A DNA stretch of 64,000 bases, from the NCBI GenBank assembly GCA_016794925.1, contig JAEUIW010000017.1, positions 1 through 64,000 on the forward strand, read 5' to 3'. Position 1 is the first letter of the stretch; the number at the start of each line of letters is the position of its first letter. A model generated the notes under the pieces. It did no database searches and had not been told where the DNA came from. It was given only the letters and a program-made list of their open reading frames with translations. A program made the translations under genes and the position numbers. Origin of the DNA: Phycisphaerae bacterium (lineage in GTDB: Bacteria; Planctomycetota; Phycisphaerae; Phycisphaerales; UBA1924). Positions 18,497 through 27,435 of the stretch are shown here, piece after piece.

Positions 18497-19837
18497 ATGA
18501 ACGCGTACGAGACCCTCAAGTCCAAGCTCCAGAACGGCACGGCCTTGGTCGGCGTGATCGGCCTGGGCTACGTCGGGCTTCCCCTCGCGCACGCCCTGCA
18601 CCAGGGCGGCCTGCCCGTGCTCGGGTTCGACATCGATCCCGAGAAGATCGACGCCCTCGCCAAGGGCGTCAATTACCTCAAGCACCTCGGCGACGACATG
18701 GTCCGCGACCTCGCCGGCTCCGAGCGCTTCCGCGCCACCGTCGACTTCTCGCGCCTGGGCGAGTGCGACGCCGTGCTCGTGTGCGTCCCCACGCCGCTGG
18801 GCAAGCACCTCGAGCCCGACATGTCCTACGTGGTCGCCGCGGGCAACGCGATCGGCCGCTGCATCCGAGCCGGGCAGCTGCTCGTTCTGGAATCCACCAC
18901 GTACCCCCGCACGACCCGCGAGGATTTCCTCGAGGCCATCCTCAACGCGGACCCGGCCCGCTCCCGGGGGCTCCTGCAGGGACGCGACATCTTCGTCGCC
19001 TTCTCCCCCGAGCGCGAGGACCCGGGCCGCAAGAGTCACTCCACCAGCACCATCCCCAAGCTCGTCGGCGGGCTGGAGGAACAGGCCACGGAGCTGGCGA
19101 CCATGATGTACCGCCGCGGCATCAAGCAGGTCATCCCCGTCTCCAGCGCCGAGGTCGCCGAGAGCGCCAAGCTGCTGGAGAACATCTTCCGGGCTGTCAA
19201 TATCGCTCTCGTCAACGAGATGAAGACCATCCTCGAACCCATGGGCATCGATGTCTGGGAGGTCATCCAGGCCGCCGCGACCAAGCCCTTCGGCTTCATG
19301 CCGTTCTACCCCGGCCCCGGACTCGGCGGCCACTGCATCCCCATCGACCCGTTCTACCTCTCGTGGAAGGCTCGCGAGTTCGGCAAGCAGGCCAAGTTCA
19401 TCGAGCTCGCCGGTGAGATCAACAGCCGCATGCCCCACTACGTAGTCGATCAGACCGCTCGCGCGCTCAACGCGGAGGGCAAGGCCACCCGCGGCGCCAA
19501 CCTGCTCGTGGTCGGCCTCGCGTACAAGCCCGACGTGGACGACACCCGCGAGACCCCCGCGGCCGAGATCATCACCCTCCTCAGCGAGCTCGGCGCCAAG
19601 GTGGCCTACCACGATCCCCACGTCCCCGAGTTCCCGCGCATGCGCAAGTATGACTTTGACATGCACTCGGTCGCGCTCTCGCCCGAGACGCTGGCCCGTT
19701 TCGACGCGGTGGTCATCGTCACCGACCACGCCGTGATCGACTACAAGGCGATCGGCCAGCACGCCCGCCTCATCATCGATACCCGCAACGCCATGAGCAA
19801 GGCCGGCCCCTGCCGCGCCAAGGTCGTGAAGTCCTGA
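18497..19837 (+). CDS. wbpA: UDP-N-acetyl-D-glucosamine/mannosamine 6-dehydrogenase (nucleotide sugar dehydrogenase)
   Basis: A 446-residue NAD-dependent dehydrogenase that oxidises C6 of a UDP-sugar to the uronic acid. VGVIGLGYVGLPLAHAL is the N-terminal NAD site, VLVCVPTPLG and LVLESTTYPRTT are family hallmarks, and FSPEREDPG fits the WbpA/TviB group. The catalytic cysteine lies in GPGLGGHCIPIDPFYLSW. VVGLAYKPDVDDTRETPA begins the C-terminal domain. Length matches WbpA (about 430-440) and is longer than typical Ugd. RBS AAGGA precedes ATG 18497. A uronic acid made here would be a sensible target for amidation by the AsnB-like protein. Confidence 0.87.
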   Translation: MNAYETLKSKLQNGTALVGVIGLGYVGLPLAHALHQGGLPVLGFDIDPEKIDALAKGVNYLKHLGDDMVRDLAGSERFRATVDFSRLGECDAVLVCVPTPLGKHLEPDMSYVVAAGNAIGRCIRAGQLLVLESTTYPRTTREDFLEAILNADPARSRGLLQGRDIFVAFSPEREDPGRKSHSTSTIPKLVGGLEEQATELATMMYRRGIKQVIPVSSAEVAESAKLLENIFRAVNIALVNEMKTILEPMGIDVWEVIQAAATKPFGFMPFYPGPGLGGHCIPIDPFYLSWKAREFGKQAKFIELAGEINSRMPHYVVDQTARALNAEGKATRGANLLVVGLAYKPDVDDTRETPAAEIITLLSELGAKVAYHDPHVPEFPRMRKYDFDMHSVALSPETLARFDAVVIVTDHAVIDYKAIGQHARLIIDTRNAMSKAGPCRAKVVKS

Positions 19838-19952
19838 GCGCCCCGGGGGGCCGCCGCCACATCCGGCGCACCGTCCGATGTCCGCGCCACGCGCCCCCGC
19901 CTGGCGCCGCGGCCGTTCGCTCCAGGCGATCCACGAACGCGGAGCCAAGCCG

Positions 19953-20783
19953 ATGAACCCGCCCGCGCCACCCGTGCTCCCCGCGCCCGTTCCGCTCGGC
20001 GCCACCACCATCCACCCCGTCTCCGAGGAGCACGCCGTCTCCCACGTGATCGGCTCCATCCTCGCCGGCCGCGGCGGGTGGCTCATCACCTGCAATCTCG
20101 ACCACCTCCGCCGCTGCGGGTTCGATCCCTCGTGGGCCGAGCTCATCGGTCGGGCGGACCTTCGCGTCGCCGATGGCATGCCGCTGGTCTGGGCCGGCCG
20201 ACTCCAGGGCACGCCACTCCCGGGGCGGGTCACGGGCTCCAATCTCATCCGCTCGGTCAACCGCGGGCTGGGTCAGCACGGCCGCTCCGCGGTCTTCATC
20301 GGCGGCAACCCCGGCGCCGCCGAGCAGGCCGCAACGATCCTGATGCGCGACTATCCCGGTCTGCGCATCCTCGCGTGCGCGTGCCCACCATTCGGCTTCG
20401 AAAAGGACGCCCGCGCCATGGCTGATCTGCGAGACATGCTGGCACGCACCCGTCCCGACGTGGTGTTCATCGCGCTCAGTTCACCCAAGCAGGACTTTGT
20501 GATTCGTGATCTCCGCGACGCCCTCCCCTCCGCGTGGTGGATTGGCGTCGGCATCAGCTTCAGCTTCGTGACCGGCGAGGTCGCGCGGGCGCCGAAATGG
20601 GTTCAGAAGCTCGGCCTGGAATGGTTGCACCGCCTCGTCCAGGAGCCCCGCAAGCTCGCCCGCCGCTATCTCATCGACGGCATCCCTTTCGCGCTGCGGC
20701 TCCTGCTCGGATCTGCCTTTGCGAGGCTTCGTGGACCCCGAGCGCCGCTCGTTTCCAACGAATCCTCCACCCCCGCACCCTAG
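19953..20783 (+). CDS. WecG/TagA/CpsF family glycosyltransferase (GT26)
   Basis: A 276-residue GT26 protein that transfers a HexNAc or HexNAcA to a lipid-linked acceptor at an early step. Signature segments are WLITCNLDHLRRC, LRVADGMPLVWAGRL (the D-G-M/V-P-L core), GRVTGSNLI, SAVFIGGNPGAAEQA, FIALSSPKQDFVI and IGVGISFSFVTGEVARAPKW, ending LEWLHRLVQEPRKL. All are in family order. ATG 19953 is chosen because GCGGAG precedes it and it gives a normal N-terminus; an ATG at 19878 would add 25 residues of low-complexity sequence. It may act right after the sugar transferase at 25975. Confidence 0.87.
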   Translation: MNPPAPPVLPAPVPLGATTIHPVSEEHAVSHVIGSILAGRGGWLITCNLDHLRRCGFDPSWAELIGRADLRVADGMPLVWAGRLQGTPLPGRVTGSNLIRSVNRGLGQHGRSAVFIGGNPGAAEQAATILMRDYPGLRILACACPPFGFEKDARAMADLRDMLARTRPDVVFIALSSPKQDFVIRDLRDALPSAWWIGVGISFSFVTGEVARAPKWVQKLGLEWLHRLVQEPRKLARRYLIDGIPFALRLLLGSAFARLRGPRAPLVSNESSTPAP

Positions 20784-21029
20784 AATCTCGCCATCCGAAG
20801 CCCGCCCAGCGGTTACCGGTCCCGATCCGATTTTCGTCCCCCTCCCGACGGCACGCCAGATCCGATTCCACCTTACCGGGGCTGACTGCTCGCGGTCCCG
20901 ATGGTCGATCTTCAGGACCTCGGAACCGATGCCCGCGTGTAAGGTCGGTGAACTCCCGGGAACGGTCGGCGATTACGGATGGCGGCAGGGTCCAGGGGTG
21001 GGGGCGGCGAGAGTCGGAGACCGGGATCC

Positions 21030-22028
21030 ATGGCGCTCGCACCCACCATGTCAGACAACCGAATCAACCCGATGCCGCATCCCGCCACCTCCTCCAGACC
21101 CCTGCGGGCCTGCGTCATTCTCGCCGGCGGGCTCAAGCTTTCGCCTCTGACCGAAGCGTGCGGCCTGAGCGTGCTGGACCTTCCGTTGACCGAGCGGCAG
21201 ACGGTTTTCAGTGTGTGGCTCAGCCGCTTGGACGCGGTGCGTCAACCCGAGGATGTGCTGCCGGTCCGAGTGATTTTCGGCGATAACTACCCTCCCCCGC
21301 GCTCCCGACCTCAATTCGCTTCGATCCGTCTCGAGGTCAGCGCCGAGCCCCAGCACTACCGCGGCCCCGCGGGAGTTGCTCGGGATGTCCTGGCAGACAT
21401 CGGCCCCGACGAACTCGTCTTGATCGCTGAGGCGAACCGCTATTGCGGCGCGCCATTGCAGGACCTGATCCGTTCGCACCTCGCGTCCGGAGCGGACGTG
21501 ACGATCGCGGCCAATCCTGATGGCACCCCGGCGGGCCTCTACCTCATGGCCCGGAGATGCCTCGATCTCGTTCCCGCCGCGGGGTTCATGGATCTCAAGG
21601 AGCAATTCCTGTCAAAGGTCCGCACCGAAGGCCGGGTTGCCCGGGTTCATGCTCTGGACCCTCCGGGATCCGTGCTCATACGGACGCGCGAGCAGCTTCT
21701 CGACGCCGCCGCAACTGCAAAGGGGATTCAAGGATCGGATATCGAACATTTTGCGAACATTTGGCCAATGCAAGGCGAATCTGGTGAACCATCGGCCTTT
21801 CAGGTCGTATGCTCGGGGAGTCTCATCGATCCCCAGGCCGTGGTGGCCGACTCTATTGTCATGGAAGGTGCGCGGGTTGGGCCACGCGCGATTGTCATTC
21901 GTTCAGTTATAGGACCAAACATCGAGGTGCGCAGCGCCGAAACAGTTGTTGATTCGATCCGCTTTGCGCCTCCGATCCGTGCCCGTCAATCGGCCTCGCC
22001 GGCCGGGAAGGAAAGACCGACGCGATGA
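21030..22028 (+). CDS. Degenerate sugar nucleotidyltransferase-like protein with left-handed beta-helix tail
   Basis: A 332-residue protein built like a sugar-1-phosphate nucleotidyltransferase. The N-terminal strand CVILAGGLKLSPLTEACGLS aligns with the family's LAGGxGTRLxPLT...PK loop, but the GTR triplet is absent and no PK follows. A central NTase-like region includes LVLIAEANRYCG. The C-terminal part has LbH-type turns: SGSLIDPQAVVADSIVMEGA, RVGPRAIVIRSVIGPNIEV. Loss of the signature loop suggests it no longer transfers nucleotides and may be structural or regulatory. ATG 21030 follows GGAG at 10 bases; other in-frame starts at 20979 and 21048 are possible. It overlaps the exosortase start by four bases. 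Confidence 0.65.
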   Translation: MALAPTMSDNRINPMPHPATSSRPLRACVILAGGLKLSPLTEACGLSVLDLPLTERQTVFSVWLSRLDAVRQPEDVLPVRVIFGDNYPPPRSRPQFASIRLEVSAEPQHYRGPAGVARDVLADIGPDELVLIAEANRYCGAPLQDLIRSHLASGADVTIAANPDGTPAGLYLMARRCLDLVPAAGFMDLKEQFLSKVRTEGRVARVHALDPPGSVLIRTREQLLDAAATAKGIQGSDIEHFANIWPMQGESGEPSAFQVVCSGSLIDPQAVVADSIVMEGARVGPRAIVIRSVIGPNIEVRSAETVVDSIRFAPPIRARQSASPAGKERPTR

Positions 22029-22891
22029 GCGGCCGCAACTCATGGCGATTCATCGACGGGGTGCTCCTGATGATCCTCGTCGGCCTGGCGGTCTTCGCCG
22101 CGCTCTCGATCTGGGAGGAGCTCTTCCTCACCGGCTGGCGCGACGAGGAGCAGTCGCACATCCTGCTCGCGCCGATCGTGGTCGGGTGGCTGGTGTGGGT
22201 GCGGCGGGAGCGCGCGCGCGATTGCCGCGTGCAATGGAACGCCTACGGAGCGATCGTGATCGCGCTGGGCTGGGTGCTGGCTCGAGTCGGCTTCGAGCAG
22301 GGCCACGATCTCTTCCGCCACACCGGCGCGATCACGATGGCGTTCGGCGCCGCCCTTGCCGTGGTCGGTCCGCGAACCGTCATCCGGTTCCTGCCCGCGG
22401 TTGTCGCGATGGGTTTCCTGCTCCCGGTCCCCGGGAGGATCCGGCACGGCATCGCGCACCCGCTGCAGGAAGCGACCGCGGTGGCGACCACGGCGCTGCT
22501 GGAGTTGTTCGGCTTGCCCGTCACGCGCGACGGCAACGTCATGAACATCAACGGTCACCAGGTCGCCGTGGCCGAGGCGTGCAACGGCATGCGCATGGTC
22601 GCGGCGCTCGGGCTCGTGTCGTACGCGTTCGTGTTCAGCACGCCCATGCGGGCCAGCGTGCGGGTCACGATCCTCATCCTCAGCCCCGCCGTGGCCTTGC
22701 TGGTCAACATCATCCGCATGGTCCCCACGGCGTTGTTCTACGGCTACGCCTCGTTGTCCGCCGCGAACCTGTTCCACGACGCCAGCGGCTGGTTCATGCT
22801 CTTCGTGGCCCTGGGGCTGCTGTGGGCGTTCGTGGGGCTCCTGAAGTGGATCGAGGTGCCCGTCGAGCCCTACCCGGTGAAAGCGAGATGA
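22025..22891 (+). CDS. Exosortase (exosortase/archaeosortase family transpeptidase)
   Basis: A 288-residue inner-membrane protein with about eight hydrophobic helices. It would cut PEP-CTERM-type tails of secreted proteins and pass them to the cell surface. The catalytic triad typical of the family is visible: Cys186 in AVAEACNGMRMV, Arg231 in LLVNIIRMVPTALFYGY, and His251 in NLFHDASGWFMLFV. Start ATG 22025 overlaps the upstream stop by four bases. The EpsI-like gene follows four bases after its stop, a standard pairing. Likely substrates are the three proteins at 31951-34196. The exact exosortase subtype was not assigned. Confidence 0.9.
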   Translation: MSGRNSWRFIDGVLLMILVGLAVFAALSIWEELFLTGWRDEEQSHILLAPIVVGWLVWVRRERARDCRVQWNAYGAIVIALGWVLARVGFEQGHDLFRHTGAITMAFGAALAVVGPRTVIRFLPAVVAMGFLLPVPGRIRHGIAHPLQEATAVATTALLELFGLPVTRDGNVMNINGHQVAVAEACNGMRMVAALGLVSYAFVFSTPMRASVRVTILILSPAVALLVNIIRMVPTALFYGYASLSAANLFHDASGWFMLFVALGLLWAFVGLLKWIEVPVEPYPVKAR

Positions 22892-22895
22892 ACCC

Positions 22896-23618
22896 ATGAA
22901 CCTCCCGCTGCTCGACCGGCTCCATCGGACCGGCCCGTTTCTCGCGGCCGCGGTGCTGATCGCGTGCGCCCTCGCGGGCGGCATCTCGGTGACGAAAGCC
23001 GAGGGCACCGACGAGTACTTCCAGCACTGCAAGAACGTGATCGAGGAGGTCCCGTACCGGATCGGCGACTGGATCGGCCGAGACGAGGAGGTCCAGCCCG
23101 CCGCCGCGGAGCTGCTGCGGCCCAACAAGATCCTGCAGCGACGCTACATCAACACCACCACGGGCCACAGCGCGGTGCTGATGATCGTGCACTGCAAGGA
23201 CGCGATCGACATGGGGGGCCACTACCCGCCCAACTGCTACCCGAGCAACGGCTGGGAGAAGGGGCCCGCCGCGCCCGACTCCATCGAGGTGGCGGGCGTC
23301 CGGTACAACGCCATGCGGTACGAGTTCTCCAAGTACGCGGGCGGCGTGCCCGCGCGCATCCGCGTGCTCAACTTCTTCATCGTGCCCAGCGCGCGCGGCG
23401 CCATCCACCCCGACATGCGCGAGGTGGAACGGGCCGGCGAGTTCAAGCAGCGCGCCGGTCTGGGCGCCGGCCAGGTCCAGATCATCACCACCTACGACAC
23501 CCCCGTCATGACCGACGAGGATCGACGCGCCGTCGAGGAGCAGTTCGTCCGCGCCGTCGAACCCACGATCGGCGCGATCGGCGGGGGCATCCGCCCCTCC
23601 CAGGGAGGCCACCCATGA
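22896..23618 (+). CDS. EpsI-like exosortase-associated protein (DUF3485)
   Basis: A 240-residue protein with an N-terminal membrane segment (FLAAAVLIACALAGGI) and a periplasmic domain. The domain shows the EpsI pattern: EEVPYRIGDWIGRDEEV, then AVLMIVHCKDAIDMGGHY and HYPPNCYPSNGW, the conserved Cys-Tyr-Pro-x-x-G-W motif, with RVLNFFIV later. In other bacteria EpsI is fused to the exosortase or encoded next to it and is needed for exopolysaccharide production. It follows the exosortase by four bases and overlaps the next ATG by four bases. Confidence 0.85.
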   Translation: MNLPLLDRLHRTGPFLAAAVLIACALAGGISVTKAEGTDEYFQHCKNVIEEVPYRIGDWIGRDEEVQPAAAELLRPNKILQRRYINTTTGHSAVLMIVHCKDAIDMGGHYPPNCYPSNGWEKGPAAPDSIEVAGVRYNAMRYEFSKYAGGVPARIRVLNFFIVPSARGAIHPDMREVERAGEFKQRAGLGAGQVQIITTYDTPVMTDEDRRAVEEQFVRAVEPTIGAIGGGIRPSQGGHP

Positions 23619-25978
23619 GCGACAACCGACTCTCCATCTTCGATGCGCACGCCGGCGGCCCGCTGGCCACGATCTCGCCCTCCGACCGCGCCCCGCTGGC
23701 CGAGGCCGGGTCGGCCCCGAACCCCGCGCTCACGCTCCACCGCATGCTGCGCGGCCGGTACCTGCTCGTCATCCCCGCCGCGCTCGCCCTCGCCTGCGCG
23801 GGCGGGTTGGCCGGGTATTTCGCGCGGCCGCCGACCTACACCAGCACCGGGCTGGTGCGCGTCGCGCCCAACATCGAGAGCTCGGTCTTCCGAACCCAGC
23901 AGTCCGAGATCATCCCGTTCTACGACGCGTACGTGCAGGCGATGGCGGGCATGCTCCGCAGCCGTCGCATCATCGACCGTGCCGTGGACGATCTGGCCAA
24001 GACGCAGACCGGCTGGCCGCTGGGTTCCGACGGGGTCGCCAAGATGATCGAGGCGCTGCAGGTCGACTCCTCCCGGCAGAGCCAGCTCGTGGCCGTACGC
24101 GTCGAGGCCGAGACTCCCGTGCTGGCCAAGAAGGCATGCGACGCGGTCCTGGCCGCGTTCGACGACATGGTCATCAAGAACGACCAGCAGCGGGCCGCGG
24201 CGGACGACGCCGCGCTCGAGCGATTCACGCGTGACATGCGCTCCCGTGGCGCCCAACTCCGCGACGGGATCCGCAAGATCGCGGAGGACGCGGGCTACGC
24301 CACCGAGGACCTCGCGCCCGTTCACGCCGCCCGCCTCGAAGCCATCCAGAAGCTCGACAGCGACATCAAGGGGCTGGAAACGCAGATCACGTTCCTGGAG
24401 GCCGCCGCCCCCGGCTCGCCCACGCCCAAGCCCGCTCCCGCGGGCTCCGATTCCAAGGCCGCCGGGTCCGCGCCGGAATCGGATCAGGCGGCCGCCGCCG
24501 CGCCGTCCATCGCCGCGCCCGCCGGAGCGCCCACCGCCGAGGATTTCGCGGCCGACGACCAGGAGCTCGACCGCCTGCTCCAGGACATGATCAAGTATCG
24601 CTCGCTCCTGGATGCCAACCGCACCAAGTTCGGTCCCGAGCACAACGAGATCAAGGGGCTCAACCGCCGCATCGAGGCCCTCCAGACCGAGATCGACGCC
24701 CGCGTGAAGCTCCTCGCGGAACGCAGGGGCTGGACCGTCGGCTCGACGGGCAAGGGCGGCGCGGGCTCGCTCGCGCAGATGAAGCAGAAGCTCGCCCAGC
24801 TCCGCAAGGTCCACCTCACCCTCACCGACGAGGCCACCAAGATCTGGCGCGCCAAGGACGAGATCCGGACCAAGAAGGACGAACTCGACGACGTCGCCAA
24901 GAACGTCGAGTTCGCCCGCCAACGCCAGGAGGAGCGCCGCGTCGAGAAGACCAGCATCGAGCAGGGACGCCTCTCGATCGCGTCTCCGGCCGACCTCCCG
25001 CCCGGGCCCTCCAAGGACCGCCGCCTGATGCTCGCCGCGATGGGCGCCGGCGTCGGCGGCGTGCTGCCCATCGCGTTCGCGATCGGCATCGCCCTCGTGC
25101 GCGGCAGCTACCGCTACATCGACGACGTCGAGGCCGGGGAGACCGGGCTGCGCCTGCTCGGCACCCTCCCCGATCTGTCCGGCGGCACGCCCGAGGACGA
25201 GGAGATCGCGTCGCTCGCCGTCCATCACCTTCGGAACATGCTCCAGCTCCAGGTCGGCGACGTGGAGGGCCGCGCCCACATCTTCACGGTCACCAGCCCT
25301 TCCGCCTCCGACGGCAAGACGTCGCTCACGCTCGCCCTGGCGATGTCCTTTGCCGTCTCCGGAAACCGCACCCTCGTGCTCGACGCCGACCTCGTGGGCC
25401 GGGGACTGTCACGCAAGCTCAACCTGCTCGACGTCCCGGGGCTCACCGACGCGATCGAGGCCGGCGGCCTCAACGGCCAGGTCGTCCCCGCCGGCGTGCC
25501 CAACCTCTGGGTGCTGCCCGCCGGCACCAACGACTCGGTCGATGCCGAGAATCTCTCGCGTGCCAAGGTGCGCCGCATCATCGACTCGCTCAGGGCCAAG
25601 TTCGACAGCGTCATCATCGACACCGGCCCGCTGCAGGGCAGCCTCGAGGCCAACCTCGTCGCGCCCCTCTCCGATCGCACCATCCTCACGATCTCCCGCG
25701 GCACCCCCGCGAAGCTCGTTCGCGCCACGGCCGAGCGCCTGCGGCGCATCGGCGCCGTTTGCGCCGGCCTTGTGTTCAACCGTGCCGTCTCCGCCGACAT
25801 GACCGGCAGCCTGACCAGCGCCTCGATCTCCATCCGCCACGCCTCCACCGCTCGCGTCAAGGCGGATTCTCCCGAACTGCCCTCCAAGACCAAGACCGAA
25901 CGCTCCGCGATGGCTCGCGCCATCCGGAACTCGCGCCTCCGCGATGACGACGCGAAGGGAGATGGTGCGGCTGCGTGA
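23615..25978 (+). CDS. Chain-length regulator fused to tyrosine-kinase-like ATPase (Wzz/BY-kinase)
   Basis: A 787-residue fusion. The N-terminal part has a membrane helix at about 48-68 (YLLVIPAALALACAGGLAGY) and the Wzz-like TYTSTGLVRVAP. A long coiled-coil-rich periplasmic region (about 110-450) contains an Ala/Pro-rich insert (about 265-305). The second membrane helix is at about 473-495. The C-terminal ATPase has the Walker A equivalent ASDGKTSLTLAL (Lys568), Walker A' LVLDADLVGRGL and Walker B VIIDTGPL. Canonical BY-kinases have GEGKS/T and a C-terminal tyrosine cluster; this copy has SDGKT and no Tyr-rich tail. It would control polymer length and export. Confidence 0.82.
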   Translation: MSDNRLSIFDAHAGGPLATISPSDRAPLAEAGSAPNPALTLHRMLRGRYLLVIPAALALACAGGLAGYFARPPTYTSTGLVRVAPNIESSVFRTQQSEIIPFYDAYVQAMAGMLRSRRIIDRAVDDLAKTQTGWPLGSDGVAKMIEALQVDSSRQSQLVAVRVEAETPVLAKKACDAVLAAFDDMVIKNDQQRAAADDAALERFTRDMRSRGAQLRDGIRKIAEDAGYATEDLAPVHAARLEAIQKLDSDIKGLETQITFLEAAAPGSPTPKPAPAGSDSKAAGSAPESDQAAAAAPSIAAPAGAPTAEDFAADDQELDRLLQDMIKYRSLLDANRTKFGPEHNEIKGLNRRIEALQTEIDARVKLLAERRGWTVGSTGKGGAGSLAQMKQKLAQLRKVHLTLTDEATKIWRAKDEIRTKKDELDDVAKNVEFARQRQEERRVEKTSIEQGRLSIASPADLPPGPSKDRRLMLAAMGAGVGGVLPIAFAIGIALVRGSYRYIDDVEAGETGLRLLGTLPDLSGGTPEDEEIASLAVHHLRNMLQLQVGDVEGRAHIFTVTSPSASDGKTSLTLALAMSFAVSGNRTLVLDADLVGRGLSRKLNLLDVPGLTDAIEAGGLNGQVVPAGVPNLWVLPAGTNDSVDAENLSRAKVRRIIDSLRAKFDSVIIDTGPLQGSLEANLVAPLSDRTILTISRGTPAKLVRATAERLRRIGAVCAGLVFNRAVSADMTGSLTSASISIRHASTARVKADSPELPSKTKTERSAMARAIRNSRLRDDDAKGDGAAA

Positions 25979-27426
25979 CGACGGCCCCAGCCCCAGCTCG
26001 TTCCCCGGCCCGTGCAGGCGCGCCCGCCCGCGCGCCGTTGCCGGGCGCGCCCGTCTGGGGGCTCGACCCCGTCGCGCTGCACGATCGCCTGTGGGCCGCT
26101 CGCCACGTTCAGGTCGTCAGGCTCGGACGCGGCCCCGTCGACGCCCAGGGGCCGTCGCTCTATCTGCTCGTGGAACCCACGGACCTGCTCGCCTTCGATT
26201 TCGGGCCCGTCCTGCGGCGGCTGAACTGGGAACGCCCGCTCCTCGTCCGGATCCGTCTCGTCACCCCCTCGGACGACGACTACGTGGAGTCCGTACAGGC
26301 CGATGACGACGGCCGCCTGCTCGCCGTGCGCCGTTCCTACCGCGCCCGCGTCCACGCCACGCACCGCTGCTGGCTCACACCCGACCCCGGTGTCGCCACT
26401 GCCTGGGCGGCCGCGACCGATCCGCGGGCCGGCCGCGAGGCCGTCATCCGCCTCGCCGGCACCAGGCTCCTCTCCCACAAGGCCCGCGCACAGGTCCACG
26501 ATGCCTCCGATCCCGGAGAAGTTCAGCGCTACGCGGCGGCGACCATGTTCCGCGGCGAACGACCCGGCGAGGTGCTCGACGGCGTCTACGAGATCGAGCC
26601 CGGAGTCTGGCTCCACGAGACCGTCCACGTTCCCGAGGGCGCCCGCTTCATCGCGCCCCTCTGGATCGGCGCTGGTGCACGCCTGGCGAAGGACGCCGTC
26701 CTGTGCGGCCCCCGCGTCATCCCTGATCATCCCGCCGCGGTTGTCCAGCCTCGCCCCATGCGCTGGGACGACATCGAGCTGTCCCTTCCCCCCGTGGAGA
26801 GCACGCGTCGCCGGCGTTCGTTCCGCCGCGCGCTCCGGCGCGCCTCCAAGCTGGCGTTCGACAAGGCCTTCGCCGCGTGCGTGCTCCTGGCGTGCCTGCC
26901 CGTCTTCCCGCTCATCATGCTCGCCATCTGGCTCGAGGACGGCCGCCCGTTCTACTTCGCGCACACCCGCCAGACCCTGCGCGGCCGGAACTTCCCGTGC
27001 TACAAGTTCCGAACGATGATCAAGAACGCCGATGCGCTCAAGGCGCAGCTCGCCCGGCAGAACGTCTGCGACGGCCCGCAGTTCTTCATCAAGGACGACC
27101 CCCGTCTGCTCCGGGTCGGCCGTCTGCTGCGCCGGTGCCAGCTCGACGAGTTGCCCCAGTTCTGGAACGTCCTGCTGGGGCACATGAGCGTCGTCGGCCC
27201 CCGGCCCAGCCCCGACAGCGAGAACCAGTTCTGCCCCACCTGGCGCGAGGCCCGGCTCAGTGTCAGGCCAGGCGTGACCGGCCTGTGGCAGGTCCGTCGA
27301 ACCCGCGCGCCCGAGACCGACTTCCAGGAATGGATCCGGTACGATCTCGAGTACGTCCAGCACGAGAGCTGGCGCCTGGACCTCTGGATCATCGTGCAGA
27401 CGATCGCCCGCGTTCTCCGCGGCTAG
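25975..27426 (+). CDS. Undecaprenyl-phosphate sugar phosphotransferase with unusual N-terminal domain
   Basis: A 483-residue protein. Residues from about 290 form a standard bacterial sugar transferase: a membrane segment ACVLLACLPVFPLIMLAIWL, PFYFAHTRQTLRGRNFPCYKFRTM, DDPRLLRVGRLLRRCQLDELPQ, NVLLGHMSVVGPRPS and RPGVTGLWQV. This part links the first sugar phosphate to the lipid carrier. The first 280 residues do not show the four-helix membrane bundle of WcaJ/WbaP. They are soluble-looking and include turns like a left-handed beta-helix (PEGARFIAPLWIGAGARLA), recalling nucleotidyltransferase tails. GTG 25975 overlaps the previous stop. No database check was possible for the fusion. Confidence 0.85.
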   Translation: MTTAPAPARSPARAGAPARAPLPGAPVWGLDPVALHDRLWAARHVQVVRLGRGPVDAQGPSLYLLVEPTDLLAFDFGPVLRRLNWERPLLVRIRLVTPSDDDYVESVQADDDGRLLAVRRSYRARVHATHRCWLTPDPGVATAWAAATDPRAGREAVIRLAGTRLLSHKARAQVHDASDPGEVQRYAAATMFRGERPGEVLDGVYEIEPGVWLHETVHVPEGARFIAPLWIGAGARLAKDAVLCGPRVIPDHPAAVVQPRPMRWDDIELSLPPVESTRRRRSFRRALRRASKLAFDKAFAACVLLACLPVFPLIMLAIWLEDGRPFYFAHTRQTLRGRNFPCYKFRTMIKNADALKAQLARQNVCDGPQFFIKDDPRLLRVGRLLRRCQLDELPQFWNVLLGHMSVVGPRPSPDSENQFCPTWREARLSVRPGVTGLWQVRRTRAPETDFQEWIRYDLEYVQHESWRLDLWIIVQTIARVLRG

Positions 27427-27435
27427 GAGCCCCCA

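Noticed and set aside
20784..21029. Riboswitch in the 246-base gap before the degenerate nucleotidyltransferase
   Set aside because: No conserved c-di-GMP or other riboswitch core could be recognised. Only short self-complementary words and a TAGAAT at 20781-20786 are present.
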